From contig NZ_CP083553.1 in the NCBI RefSeq assembly GCF_025144465.1, positions 2,354,001-2,418,000 of the forward strand: a DNA stretch of 64,000 bases, given 5' to 3'. Below are positions 16,121 to 25,360 of this stretch, one piece after another (the stretch's first letter is position 1; the number at the start of each line of letters is the position of its first letter). A program made the position numbers and the translations under genes. The notes below the pieces were generated by a model. It ran no database searches. It was not told the origin of the DNA and saw only the letters and a program-made list of their open reading frames with translations. This stretch comes from Leisingera sp. S132. Lineage in GTDB: Bacteria; Pseudomonadota; Alphaproteobacteria; Rhodobacterales; Rhodobacteraceae.

Positions 16121-17620
16121 CTAGAACAGCGAGCGCTGGCCGCGGCCGCCCTCTGCTGGCGGGTTTGGCGTTTCCTTCTTCGGCGCCTGTGCCGCCCCGC
16201 CTTCCAGATCCAGTGTGCCATCAGCAAATTCGATCTGAAGGGCGCCTGCCTTGGCGGCGGCGGCTTTGGAGGTCAGGATCTCATCGCCAGACCGCACCAC
16301 CGCATAGCCGCGCTCCAGTGTCGCTTTGTAGCTCAGGATTTCCAGCTGCCGCCCGGAGGCCGTCAGCGCCTGGCGCTGGCGGTCGATGCGTGCAGCCTGC
16401 GCCGCATCCAGCCGCTGCGCCAGCCGCCCCAGCGCATCCTTCTGCGCCGTCATCTCGCGCTGGATCGGACGCAGGCTGAGGCGCGAGGCGAGGTTCTGCA
16501 GCCGGTTGCGCCGCCCCTCAACCAGCTGCCGCAGGGTGGCCGGGCGCAAGGACGCCGCGGTTTCGCTCAAGTGCAGCCGGCGCCGCTGCACGCCGGAGAT
16601 CAGGGCCCCGGGCAGCCGGTCGGAAATCCGGTCCAGCCGCTGGCGCGGGGTTTCCAGCAGGGTATCGGGCTTGGGCAGCGCCCGGGCCAGATCGTTCAAC
16701 CGCTGCCGCCTCAGTTGCACCGCCTGCCCCGCCGCACGGGTCAGCCGCGCGCCCTGGTTTTCACTCCAGGCCATCAGTTCCAGCCGCACCGGCACCGCCA
16801 GCTCCGCCGCCGCGGTCGGGGTCGGCGCCCGGCGGTCGGACACAAAGTCGATCAGCGTCGTGTCCGTCTCATGCCCCACGGCAGAGATCAGCGGGATCTG
16901 CGAGGCGGCGGCGGCACGGGCCACGATCTCCTCGTTGAAGCCCCACAGATCCTCGATCGAGCCGCCGCCGCGGGCGACGATAATCAGATCGGGCCGCGGC
17001 AGCGCACCGCCCGGCGTCAGCCGGTTGAAGCCTTCGATGGCGCGGGCCACTTCGCCTGCGCAATTCTGCCCCTGCACCGCGACCGGCCAGACCAGCACCT
17101 TGCGCGGGAACCGGTCGCGCAGCCGGTGCAGGATGTCGCGGATCACCGCGCCCGAGGGCGAAGTCACCACCCCGATGATTTGCGGCAGATAGGGCAGCGG
17201 TTGTTTCCGCTCCGGCGCAAACAGGCCCTCGGCCTCCAGCTGCTTCTTGCGCTTTTCCAAGAGCGCCATCAGCGCGCCCTGGCCGGCAACCGCGACCTCA
17301 TCCACGTTCATGTTGTACTTGGACTGCGCGCCAAAGGCCGTCAGCCGGCCGGTGACAACAACCTCAAGCCCTTCCTCCGGCACCACCGACAAGCCGCTGA
17401 TCTGCCCCTTCCATGTCGTGCAGGCCAGCACCGAACGGTCGTCCTTGATGTCGTAGTACAAATGCCCGGAGCGCGCCTTGAACACGCGGCCCACCTCACC
17501 CTTTACCCTAATGCGGCCAAAGGTGCCCTCCAGCGTGCGTTTCACCTCACCGGAAATCTCCGAAACGGTGAATTCGGGGGCGTTCTGCCCGGGCTGCGGA
17601 TCGTCAAACAGGTCGGACAT
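16121..17620 (-). CDS. xseA: Exodeoxyribonuclease VII large subunit
   Basis: Catalytic large subunit of exonuclease VII, which degrades single-stranded DNA in both directions; XseB, the partner, is not in the window. 499 residues. An OB-fold lies at the N-terminus (FTVSEISGEVKRTLEG...GRIRVKGEVG, about 20-115). The catalytic domain follows with VVTSPSGAVIRDI, ARGGGSIEDLWGFNEE and SAVGHETDTTLIDFV, then a long coiled coil (about 300-420). The start MSDLFDDPQPG at 17618-17620 has AGGAGA about 9 nt upstream. Divergent from purD across 136 bp. Confidence 0.96.
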   Translation of the reverse strand: MSDLFDDPQPGQNAPEFTVSEISGEVKRTLEGTFGRIRVKGEVGRVFKARSGHLYYDIKDDRSVLACTTWKGQISGLSVVPEEGLEVVVTGRLTAFGAQSKYNMNVDEVAVAGQGALMALLEKRKKQLEAEGLFAPERKQPLPYLPQIIGVVTSPSGAVIRDILHRLRDRFPRKVLVWPVAVQGQNCAGEVARAIEGFNRLTPGGALPRPDLIIVARGGGSIEDLWGFNEEIVARAAAASQIPLISAVGHETDTTLIDFVSDRRAPTPTAAAELAVPVRLELMAWSENQGARLTRAAGQAVQLRRQRLNDLARALPKPDTLLETPRQRLDRISDRLPGALISGVQRRRLHLSETAASLRPATLRQLVEGRRNRLQNLASRLSLRPIQREMTAQKDALGRLAQRLDAAQAARIDRQRQALTASGRQLEILSYKATLERGYAVVRSGDEILTSKAAAAKAGALQIEFADGTLDLEGGAAQAPKKETPNPPAEGGRGQRSLF

Positions 17621-17756
17621 CGGGGACTGCTCTCCTGCGGCCTTTGGCCGGTCTTGTTTTGAAGTCGCGCGCAGCATAGAACGCGCCGCAAGCAAGGCAA
17701 GCCCCGGGAGGCCACCCGGGGAGCCTCAGGGCTCAGGCAGATCGGAGAATGCGCTA

Positions 17757-19022
17757 ATGAACATCCTTATCCTCGGCAGCGGCGGGCGTGAACATGCACT
17801 GGCCTGGGCAGTGATGCAGAACCCCAAATGCGATCGCCTGATCGTGGCGCCGGGCAATGCAGGCATCGCCCAGATCGCCGATTGCGCGGCCTTTGACATC
17901 GAGGACGGCGGCGCGGTGGTGAATTTCGCCGAGGAAAACGCCATCGACTTCGTGATCGTCGGCCCCGAGGCGCCGCTGGCGGCAGGCGTCGCCGACCGGC
18001 TGCGCGAGGCAGGCCTGCTGGTGTTCGGCCCCTCCGAGGACGCCGCCCGGCTGGAAGCCTCCAAAAGCTTCACCAAGGAAATCTGCGACGCGGCAAACGC
18101 CCCCACCGCAGGTTACGGCCATTTCACCGATGCAGCGGCCGCCAAGGCGCATGTGCGCGAGCACGGCGTGCCCACCGTGGTCAAGGCGGACGGTCTGGCG
18201 GCCGGCAAGGGCGTCATCATCGCCATGACTGAGGACGAGGCGATGGCCGCCATCGACGACATGTTCGGCGGCGTCTTCGGCGGCGCCGGCGCCGAGGTGG
18301 TGATTGAGGAATTCATGGAAGGCGAAGAGGCCTCCCTGTTTGTGCTGGTCGACGGCGAGGACGTGCTGGCGATCGGCTCCGCCCAGGACCACAAACGCGT
18401 CGGCGAAGGCGACACCGGCCTCAATACCGGCGGCATGGGCGCCTACTCCCCCGCACCGGTTCTGTCGGCAGAGATCGAGGCCCGCGCGATGGAAGAGATC
18501 GTGAAGCCCACCATGCGGGTGATGGCGGAACGCGGCATGCCCTATCAGGGCGTTCTTTACGCAGGGCTGATGATCAAGGACGGTTTGCCGCGGCTGGTGG
18601 AATACAACGTCCGCTTCGGCGACCCGGAATGCCAGGTGCTGATGATGCGCCTGGGCGCCCAGGCGCTGGACCTGATGCACGCCGCGGCTGAGGGCCGCCT
18701 GAGCGAGGCGCAAGTGAACTGGGCGGATGACCATGCGATCACCGTGGTGATGGCGGCCCAGGGCTATCCCGGGTCTTACGAGAAATTCTCCGAGATCAAG
18801 GGCCTGGACGCGCTGCCCGAGGACAGCAGCAACATGGTGTTCCACGCGGGCACCAAGGCGCAGGACGGCAAGGTGCTGGCCGCTGGCGGCAGGGTTCTGA
18901 ACGTCACCGCCCGCGGTGAAACCCTGCAGGAGGCCCGCGACCGCGCCTATGCGATGGTGGACGGCGTCATCTGGCCGCAGGGCTTCTTCCGCCGCGACAT
19001 CGGCTGGCGCGCGCTGAAGTAA
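17757..19022 (+). CDS. purD: Phosphoribosylamine-glycine ligase PurD
   Basis: Second step of de novo purine synthesis: joins glycine to phosphoribosylamine with ATP, in the cytoplasm. 421 residues, ATP-grasp fold. N-terminal MNILILGSGGREHALAWA, the ATP-binding segment VVKADGLAAGKGV, and metal/substrate motifs DHKRVGEGDTGLNTGGMGAYSP and EYNVRFGDPECQ are all present. The start ATG lies 4 nt after a GGAGAA-like site. Monocistronic by position, divergent from xseA. A family 2 palindromic repeat follows the stop codon. Confidence 0.97.
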   Translation: MNILILGSGGREHALAWAVMQNPKCDRLIVAPGNAGIAQIADCAAFDIEDGGAVVNFAEENAIDFVIVGPEAPLAAGVADRLREAGLLVFGPSEDAARLEASKSFTKEICDAANAPTAGYGHFTDAAAAKAHVREHGVPTVVKADGLAAGKGVIIAMTEDEAMAAIDDMFGGVFGGAGAEVVIEEFMEGEEASLFVLVDGEDVLAIGSAQDHKRVGEGDTGLNTGGMGAYSPAPVLSAEIEARAMEEIVKPTMRVMAERGMPYQGVLYAGLMIKDGLPRLVEYNVRFGDPECQVLMMRLGAQALDLMHAAAEGRLSEAQVNWADDHAITVVMAAQGYPGSYEKFSEIKGLDALPEDSSNMVFHAGTKAQDGKVLAAGGRVLNVTARGETLQEARDRAYAMVDGVIWPQGFFRRDIGWRALK

Positions 19023-19036
19023 TCCGCCCCCAGGTA

Positions 19037-19105
19037 CCGGCAGGCAGGCCCTCCCGCCTGCTCCGGGCCAATCACAGATTGCCCCTCACAGTTGGGCGTG
19101 GCCGG
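19037..19105 (+). repeat. Intergenic palindromic repeat, family 2, copy A (after purD)
   Basis: Begins CCGGCAGGC, contains CTCCCGCC, CCAATCACAGATTG and GTTGGGC, and ends GGCCGG. A second copy with the same order follows pyrG at 49893-49960, and a weaker one may lie near 21962-22050. Both clear copies begin 14 or fewer bases after a stop codon, so they form 3-prime ends of mRNAs. Confidence 0.6.
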
Positions 19106-19262
19106 ACGCTGCCGCGCCCGGCGGCCGGCGTGCCCGCGCCCGCGGTTTGCCAGGGGTGCGGCCCCGGGATATCCTGACGGTCAGGAAGGACAGCCTCATG
19201 ATGCGCGCCCCCGCCCCCAGCCGCCTGCCGCAGCCCGGATCAGCAGCCGGAGGGCCGGATCG

Positions 19263-19748
19263 ATGACCGCGCCCCGGCGGCTCTCTCCCGATGATCCCTG
19301 CTTGCAGGATGTGCTGGACCTGATCCAGCGCAGCTTTGCCTTTATGGAGGGGCGCATCGATCCCCCTTCCTCCATGCACCGCCTGTCATTGGCCGCCCTG
19401 CAGGATCAATGCCGCAACGGGGAGATCTGGGTCATTGGCACGCCGCCTGCGGCCTGCATGTTCCTGACGCCCCGCCCCGATTGCCTTTATCTTGGAAAGC
19501 TCGCGGCAGACGCCCCCCATCGCGGCACCGGGCTGGCCCGGGCGCTGGTGGAGCTGGCCGCAGCCCGCGCCCGGGCACTGGGGCTGCCGGTGCTGCGGCT
19601 GCAGTCGAGAATTGAACTGACGGAAAACCACGCAGCCTTTGCCAGGATGGGGTTCCGCAAGACGGGCGAGACCGCGCACCCCGGGTTCGCCAGACCGACC
19701 TCCGTCACCATGGAAAGAGCCGTGCCAGACAGCCGGGCCCAAGACTGA
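19263..19748 (+). CDS. GNAT-family N-acetyltransferase
   Basis: 161 residues with the GNAT fold. The acetyl-CoA-binding motif A appears as LGKLAADAPHRGTGLARALVELAAARA (about residues 73-99), then LRLQSRIELTENHAAFARMGFRKTGE. It transfers an acetyl group from acetyl-CoA to an amine; the substrate is unknown. The start at 19263 overlaps no recognisable ribosome binding site strongly; a longer upstream frame exists but is not GNAT-like. Lies between purD and a 346-bp gap; function cannot be refined from neighbours. Confidence 0.85.
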   Translation: MTAPRRLSPDDPCLQDVLDLIQRSFAFMEGRIDPPSSMHRLSLAALQDQCRNGEIWVIGTPPAACMFLTPRPDCLYLGKLAADAPHRGTGLARALVELAAARARALGLPVLRLQSRIELTENHAAFARMGFRKTGETAHPGFARPTSVTMERAVPDSRAQD

Positions 19749-20094
19749 ACAACGGGCTGGCGCTCAATGGCACAAAGCGGAGCCGCCCCCGAACCAGCTT
19801 GGACAGGTTGCACAGGAACGCGGTCTGCTTCCTGCACTCCGGCCTGATGGCTGCCCCCCAAAGAGGTGCCTCCCGTCATCCTGCAGCAGTCCGAAGGCAA
19901 TCCGCTGGTGGCAGTCCGGGGCAGCCCGCCGGCAGCAGTCCGGTGGCAGTCAGGTGAAAGACGCGGTTCAAGAGACCGCAAATCCGGCGTCCGTCCGCAG
20001 CGGGCCGCCTGTGACGCACACGCGGACCGGCCGCAGCGCTCAGGCCCGCCTCGGATCATCCTGCCAGTGCCTTGGGGCCGGGTTGCCCCGTGCC
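19749..20094. other. Intergenic region, no gene recognised
   Basis: 346 bp between the convergent GNAT and DUF1217 genes. It contains loosely repeated GGCAGTCCGG-type tracts (about 19884-19960) but no terminator, RNA or protein-coding signal I can support. Confidence 0.5.
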
Positions 20095-21819
20095 TCAGAA
20101 ACCGCCCAGATCCGTCATCAGCAGGAACCGCCTGCGGAACTGGTCAAGCATGTCCGGCTCCAGAAGATCCGCCGGATGGGTGGTCCCAAAGGACGAGAAG
20201 GCCCGGTCCTTCATCTCCACCAGCTGGCGCTCGAGGTCGAGCTGGCCAAAACCGGACGGCAGCGCCAGTGCGGTCTCGAAGATGGTGCGCAGCGGCGGCG
20301 AGCCCATGATATTGTACCAATGGGCGTTCTCGCTGCCGCCCTCATCCGCAACCGCCTGCAACTCGCGCTCCAGCGCCAGCGCCAGCCGCATGTTGGGATC
20401 GGAATTGCCGATCTCGATCTCGAACTGGCGGGTCGTGTATAAGTCTGCCAGCTCATCGGCAAAGCCGTCCGGATAGTCCTGCGCGACTTCTCCCTTGTTG
20501 AAGGAGAAGGCGTAAGCCATTGCTTTCATGTTGTTGTCATGATGCAGATTGGCATAGGAAATTTCCGAAGACAGATCCGAATCCAGCGTCTTGATCATGA
20601 CGTTGAAGTCGCTGTCGCGGTGGCTCAGCCCGAAGATATCCAGCGAGGCCTCAAACAGGTTCAGGTCGAATACCAGCTCGGTGGCGGTGGACAGGCTGTC
20701 CAGCTTGTCGGTGATCTCATCAGAGAACACCTGCATCTTGCTGACATAATCCGGCCAGGTGCCCTGGAACGCCTCGGCAAAATCGTAATAGGCAATGTTG
20801 TCCGGCTGGTTCACAAAGGAATTCGGGTCGCTGAGATCGGACTCCAGCACCTGCCGCAGGAAGGTCTCGCCCCGGTCGCTGACGTTGAACAGGTCCAGCG
20901 CATCCGCCAGCAGCTCCGGGTTCAGCAGCAGCTCATCCGGGTCGGTCATCGCGCCGATGTCCGGGTAGCCGAAGCCGAACGCGCGGGAGACATTCAGATA
21001 GCGTGTGTCCTCCAGCTGGTTCACGAAGGAATCCGGATCCGTGGTGTCCGAGTTCAGCACCCGGCGCAGGAAATCCTTGCTGGTGCGCTCCAGATCGAAG
21101 GTGTCGATGACCGCCTGCAGCAGCTCTTCATCTTCCAGCAGGTCATCGGCACTGGCCAGCCCGTCGGTGTGCTGATTGAACTCCGACACCAGCGCCTGGA
21201 TGCTGCTGTCATATTCCGGCGGTTTGTTGAATTCGAACTGTTTGGCAAAATCGGCGAACCGGGTGTCGGTCAGCTTGTTGGCGAAAGAATCCGGATCGCT
21301 CAGATCCGATTCCAGCACCTTCTGCAGGAAGAACTGGTTGTTCTCCATCCCCTTCAGGCCCACGTTATCCAGCGCCTTTTTCAGCAGGGTCGCGTTGGAC
21401 AGGAGGTCATCGGCTGTGGAAATGCCCGCAAATTCGCTGCCGCCCTTTGCACTGGGCAGCTGCGGGCCGTCCGGGCTGTTAAAGCCAAAGGTCTTGGCCA
21501 GCGCCAGATAGCGGCTGTCGTTCAGCCGGTTCACAAAGGACTTGGAATCACTCAGGTCGGAATCCAGCACCTTCTGGATGAAGGCACGGTTGCCGATGTC
21601 CTCATCCAGGCCAAAGGCGCCCAGCGTCACCTGCAGGAGGCTGTAGTCATCCAGCAGCTGCTCCGAGCTCTGAATGCTGGTGATGCGTTCTTTGAAATCC
21701 TGCACCTGACGGTCCAGAATCGGCGATTTTTCATAGACTTCCTGCTGCTGGGCCTGAGTCCGCTGCAGGAAGGTCCAGCCGGCGATACCGGTGCCGAACA
21801 CATAGGGTGTAAAACTCAC
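20095..21819 (-). CDS. DUF1217 repeat protein, five repeats (574 aa)
   Basis: Contains five copies of the DUF1217 unit at about residues 54-113, 134-197, 222-283, 293-351 and 378-441. Each has the pattern F-L-(Q/R)-K-V-L-x-S-D-L-S-D-x-x-S-F-V-N, then (T/S)RY, then AFGF. A distinct C-terminal region (about 460-574) follows. DUF1217 proteins are typical of Rhodobacteraceae, and a shorter member lies in flagellar gene clusters. The role here is unknown. No Sec signal peptide is present, and the N-terminus MSFTPYVFGTGIAGWTFLQRT resembles flagellar-type export starts. I choose the GTG at 21817-21819 because AGGAG lies 8 nt upstream. No flagellar genes lie nearby. Confidence 0.82.
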   Translation of the reverse strand: MSFTPYVFGTGIAGWTFLQRTQAQQQEVYEKSPILDRQVQDFKERITSIQSSEQLLDDYSLLQVTLGAFGLDEDIGNRAFIQKVLDSDLSDSKSFVNRLNDSRYLALAKTFGFNSPDGPQLPSAKGGSEFAGISTADDLLSNATLLKKALDNVGLKGMENNQFFLQKVLESDLSDPDSFANKLTDTRFADFAKQFEFNKPPEYDSSIQALVSEFNQHTDGLASADDLLEDEELLQAVIDTFDLERTSKDFLRRVLNSDTTDPDSFVNQLEDTRYLNVSRAFGFGYPDIGAMTDPDELLLNPELLADALDLFNVSDRGETFLRQVLESDLSDPNSFVNQPDNIAYYDFAEAFQGTWPDYVSKMQVFSDEITDKLDSLSTATELVFDLNLFEASLDIFGLSHRDSDFNVMIKTLDSDLSSEISYANLHHDNNMKAMAYAFSFNKGEVAQDYPDGFADELADLYTTRQFEIEIGNSDPNMRLALALERELQAVADEGGSENAHWYNIMGSPPLRTIFETALALPSGFGQLDLERQLVEMKDRAFSSFGTTHPADLLEPDMLDQFRRRFLLMTDLGGF

Positions 21820-22065
21820 GCGCGTGTCTCCTGTGAAAACATGCCCCGGCCGGCGCCGCCGGCACTTTCCCATTTGCCGCAGGCTATCCAAAGGGAATGA
21901 ATATTTCGGTAACGCCCGTGCAGACCTGCCGGAAGACGCAGGCAAGGATCACACCCAAGGCGGAGACGCGGCTCTCCCGCCTGCTTCAGCCCATCCGGGG
22001 ATGGGCCGCGCCGTTGGGCCGGGCGCCGCGCAAGGCGCGGCGCGGGCCGGCTGCGCCCGCTGCGC

Positions 22066-22871
22066 TCAGCGGCAGGCCAATGCGTCCGCCAGCCTGGTGC
22101 CAGGATCAAAGGGACCGATGTCCCGGGCAGTGATTTCACCATCCCGCAGCCGCGCGGCCATGATCCGGCGCCAGCCGCTACTCACCATCACCAGTTCCGG
22201 CCCCTCACCGCAGTTACGGATGCCGGAGGTGATGAAGTCCTCGCCGATGCGGTGATTGGTCAGGCCCGCCTTGCTGGCCACTTCATGCAGCGCGCCGTCC
22301 CGGAACCGCCAGATGCGCAGGGTTTTCGCCAGATGCGGCCGGTCGATATAGGCGATCTCCACATGCCCGTCGCCATCCAGATCCGCGGCGCCGATGGGGG
22401 CCAGCCAGCGGTTGCGGGTGCCGATATGCGGGGTTCCGGCAAGTTTTTCACCGTGCGCGCCATAAATGGCCAGCTGGGCGCCCTGCGCCACATCGGTTTC
22501 CACCACCAGTACCTCGGGGCTGCCGTCGCCGGTCACATCCGCCAGCCGCGGAGCAATGTCCTCGAACACATGATCCAGCGGCAGGCGGATCAAAATCTCG
22601 GATTTCTCGTATACGGCCTTTGCGGACAGCCCGCCGGGGCCGGTGTTTTCCACCTGAAGCACCAGCGCACCGTATTCCACATCATCGCCCAGCACTGCAT
22701 GGCCATAGCGCGTGGTGGGTTCGCTGAAACGGGCCGAGACAATCCTGTCTCCAGCCGCCAGCTCAGCGGGGCCGGCCAGGGCCAGCCCCAAGCACAACGC
22801 CCGCCAGGCGCGGCGGGCAAAACGGGGCCGGACGCGCAGCGGAAGACGCCGCGCCGCCGTCCCCGCAGTCA

Positions 22872-22872
<1 letters not shown>
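22066..22872 (-). CDS. Secreted FG-GAP/VCBS-repeat protein
   Basis: 268 residues with a basic N-terminus and hydrophobic segment (ALCLGLALAGPAELAAGD), a likely signal peptide cleaved near residue 41. The mature part has integrin-like FG-GAP calcium-loop motifs DVTGDGSPEVLVVE and DLDGDGHVEIAYID, which fold as beta-propeller blades. Probably a periplasmic or outer-surface propeller; ligand unknown. It is translationally coupled to the upstream ferredoxin gene by a TGATG overlap at 22870-22874, an arrangement seen in roseobacters, although no functional link is obvious. Confidence 0.82.
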
Positions 22873-23198
<326 letters not shown>

Positions 23199-23291
23199 TC
23201 AGCTCTCTTCCCTTTTCCGGTACTTGCGCGACTGTGTAGCCAAGCGCCCGCGCCGGTGCCACCCCCAATTGCGACGCCGCCCTGCCGCTGC

Positions 23292-23324
23292 TGGACTTTA
23301 CCGCCCCATGTTCTATATTTGTTC
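23292..23324 (+). promoter_or_regulatory. SOS box (GTTC-N7-GTTC) overlapping a promoter
   Basis: GTTCTATATTTGTTC at 23310-23324 exactly matches the direct-repeat LexA site of alphaproteobacteria. Its spacer contains a -10-like TATATT (23314-23319). A -35-like TGGACT (23292-23297) sits 16 bp upstream. LexA bound here would block polymerase directly. The implied transcript starts near 23326 and serves the OB-fold gene at 23362. Confidence 0.75.
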
Positions 23325-23361
23325 ACACTCAAATATTCTCAACCCCAGGGGTGATTTCCTC

Positions 23362-23844
23362 ATGCCAGCCCCCGCGCCCCCTCCCGTGCCAGCCCGTGCA
23401 GCCGCCGGGCCCGATCTGCAAACCGGCCCGCAAACCGGCCTGCGAACCGGCCGGCAGACCAGCCCGCCGCCCTGGCCGCACCCGCCCCATTGCCTGCCCG
23501 CCGCCCGGCTGCAGGAGCCCCCGGAAAACGCCCGCATCACCGTCGCGGGCCTGGTGATCCTGCGCCAGCGCCCCGGCACCGCCAAGGGGGTGATCTTCGT
23601 CACGCTCGAGGATGAGACCGGCGTGGTCAATGTGATCGTCTGGCGCAAGATCTACGAAGCGTTCCGCCGCGCGGTGATTTCCGGGCGGATGCTGCGGATC
23701 ACCGGGCGGCTGCAGCGGGCGCATTCCGTCACCCATGTGATCGCCGAAGACGTCGAGGACATCTCGCCGATGCTGGACCTCCTGCTGGCGGATCAGGGGC
23801 GCCAGGACGATCCGGCCTTTGCGCCGCCCCCCGAACTCGGCTAG
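23362..23844 (+). CDS. Stand-alone OB-fold protein equal to the C-terminus of DnaE2, SOS-regulated
   Basis: 160 residues. From about residue 46 to the end it matches the C-terminal OB-fold of the error-prone polymerase DnaE2 (PAARL, then VAGLVILRQRPGTAKGV, FVTLEDETGVVNVIVW, then GRLQR and VEDISPML). No polymerase domain exists here or upstream. The first 45 residues are Pro/Gln/Thr-rich and include a degenerate 12-bp tandem repeat. Start at 23362 is chosen because the ATG at 23308 overlaps the SOS-box promoter. DnaE2 normally works with ImuA/ImuB in mutagenic SOS repair, under LexA control. This may be a working small ssDNA-binding SOS protein or the remnant of a deleted imuA-imuB-dnaE2 operon. 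The intact frame and promoter favour a working gene. Confidence 0.78.
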   Translation: MPAPAPPPVPARAAAGPDLQTGPQTGLRTGRQTSPPPWPHPPHCLPAARLQEPPENARITVAGLVILRQRPGTAKGVIFVTLEDETGVVNVIVWRKIYEAFRRAVISGRMLRITGRLQRAHSVTHVIAEDVEDISPMLDLLLADQGRQDDPAFAPPPELG

Positions 23845-23914
23845 GCTGCCGCCAAAGCAACGGCCCCCCCCCGCCAGCGGGACAGACAGAGGCGCCGGCA
23901 AGAGGCAACCGGGC

Positions 23915-24454
23915 ATGATGCCATCCAACCTGACACTCGCGCGGCGCCTGGCGCCTGCCCTGCTGCTGGCGGCACTGGCCGCGCTGCCCGCCTGCGTCCA
24001 GCCGCAGCCCGGCAGTCCCGGCAGCGCAACCGCCCGTGCAGGCCGCTATGCGCCGCCCGGTGCCGCTCCCGGCACCTGCTGGAGCAAGCACACCTCGCCG
24101 GCCGTCATCGAAACCGTCACCAGCCAGGTGCTGGCCGAGCCGGCGCAGCTGGACGCCAGCGGCAAGGTCATCCGCCCCGCCGCCTTCCGCACCGAGACCA
24201 GCCAGCAAATCGTGCGGCCGCGGCAGGAGCAGTGGATCGAAATCCCCTGCCCCGAAATGATGACACCGGACTTCGTCCGCACCGTGCAGCGGGCGCTGGC
24301 GGCGCGCGGCCTCTACCGCGGCCCGGTGCACGGCCAGATGGACGCCGCCACCCGCACGGCGGTGCAGCGCTACCAGGCGCCCCTGGGACTGGACAGCGGC
24401 ACCCTGACGCTGGCCTCCGCTCGCAGGCTGGGGCTGATTGCCGTCGCGGGCTGA
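23915..24454 (+). CDS. Peptidoglycan-binding-domain lipoprotein
   Basis: 179 residues. The N-terminus MMPSNLTLARRLAPALLL...LPACVQ is a lipoprotein signal with lipobox LPAC, so the mature protein is anchored by its Cys (about residue 27). The C-terminal half has a PG_binding_1-type repeat: PDFVRTVQRALAARGLYRGPVHGQMDAATRTAVQRYQAPLGL. The middle carries two further Cys. Expected location is the periplasmic face of an envelope membrane, bound to murein. AGAGG lies 9 nt before the first of two adjacent ATGs. Its stop is 89 bp before the Crp/Fnr gene. Confidence 0.84.
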   Translation: MMPSNLTLARRLAPALLLAALAALPACVQPQPGSPGSATARAGRYAPPGAAPGTCWSKHTSPAVIETVTSQVLAEPAQLDASGKVIRPAAFRTETSQQIVRPRQEQWIEIPCPEMMTPDFVRTVQRALAARGLYRGPVHGQMDAATRTAVQRYQAPLGLDSGTLTLASARRLGLIAVAG

Positions 24455-24543
24455 ACCAGGCGGTTCAGCTGCCCGGTTCCCAGCTGCCCCGCGCTCTGCT
24501 AAGGTCCGGGCACCGGGCACCAGACATAAATGAGACAAACACC

Positions 24544-25212
24544 ATGCTGACCACCCGCCTGCCGGACACCGGCTTTCTCTCCGGTGCCTCCGGCCCGCTG
24601 CGCCGGATGCTGGAAAGCCAGGCCACCGAAGTGCGCCTGCGCCAGGGCGAAGTGCTGTTCGAGCAGGGCGACGCGGGCGACGCGCTGTATGCGATTGCCG
24701 AAGGCGCGCTGGAGTTCTCGGTGCTCTCTGCCTCGGGCCGCAAACTGTCGCTCGACATGATGCGCCCCGGCGCGGTGTTCGGCGAGATCACCCTGTTTGA
24801 TCCCGGCGAGCGCACCGCCACCGCCATCGCCGCCGAGCCCAGCCGGGTCCTGCGCCTGCGCAGCGGCGACGTGCTGGCGCAGATCCGCCAGCACCCCGAT
24901 CTCGCCGCCGACCTCTTGCGGCTGGCAGGCCAGCGGATGCGCTGGATGAACACCCAGCTGAACGAGCAGGTGTTCCTGCCGATGCCGGTGCGGCTGGCGC
25001 GCAAGCTGTTGTATCTCGCCCCCGAAACCAGCGACGGCCGCGTGGCCCTGTCGCAGGCGGAACTGGCCGAATTTGTCGGCGCCACCCGCGAGGCGGTCTC
25101 CAAGACGCTCGCCGCCTGGAAGCGCAGCGGCCTGGTCGGCATCAGCCGCGGCGGCGTGCAGATCCTCGACCGCAGCGAACTCGCGGTTCTGGCCGAACCG
25201 GATTCCATCTGA
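24544..25212 (+). CDS. Crp/Fnr-family transcriptional regulator
   Basis: 222 residues. A cyclic-nucleotide-binding beta-roll spans about 20-135 (LRQGEVLFEQGDAGDALYAIAEGALEF, GAVFGEITLFDPGERTATAIA). A C-terminal winged helix follows with LSQAELAEFVGATREAVSKTLAAWKRSGLV. There is no N-terminal cysteine cluster, so it is not an oxygen-sensing FNR; the phosphate-cassette-like GEI...GERTATA allows nucleotide binding, but the ligand is unknown. Monocistronic by position. A strong terminator follows about 150 bp after the stop. Confidence 0.9.
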   Translation: MLTTRLPDTGFLSGASGPLRRMLESQATEVRLRQGEVLFEQGDAGDALYAIAEGALEFSVLSASGRKLSLDMMRPGAVFGEITLFDPGERTATAIAAEPSRVLRLRSGDVLAQIRQHPDLAADLLRLAGQRMRWMNTQLNEQVFLPMPVRLARKLLYLAPETSDGRVALSQAELAEFVGATREAVSKTLAAWKRSGLVGISRGGVQILDRSELAVLAEPDSI

Positions 25213-25360
25213 CCCAGCCGCTGCTGTCGGAATATTTGCGGTTTTCCTCACCCAAGTCCGCGCTCTGTAATCCCGGTCACAGAACACGGGCCCGCAGCGC
25301 GCCATAACGCTTGCATAGACGGCCGTTATCCGTTCCATCCCAACGGCTGCCTGTCCAACA

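Noticed and set aside
23308-23361. Earlier ATG for the OB-fold gene at 23308
   Set aside because: It lies inside the SOS-box promoter, upstream of the expected transcription start.
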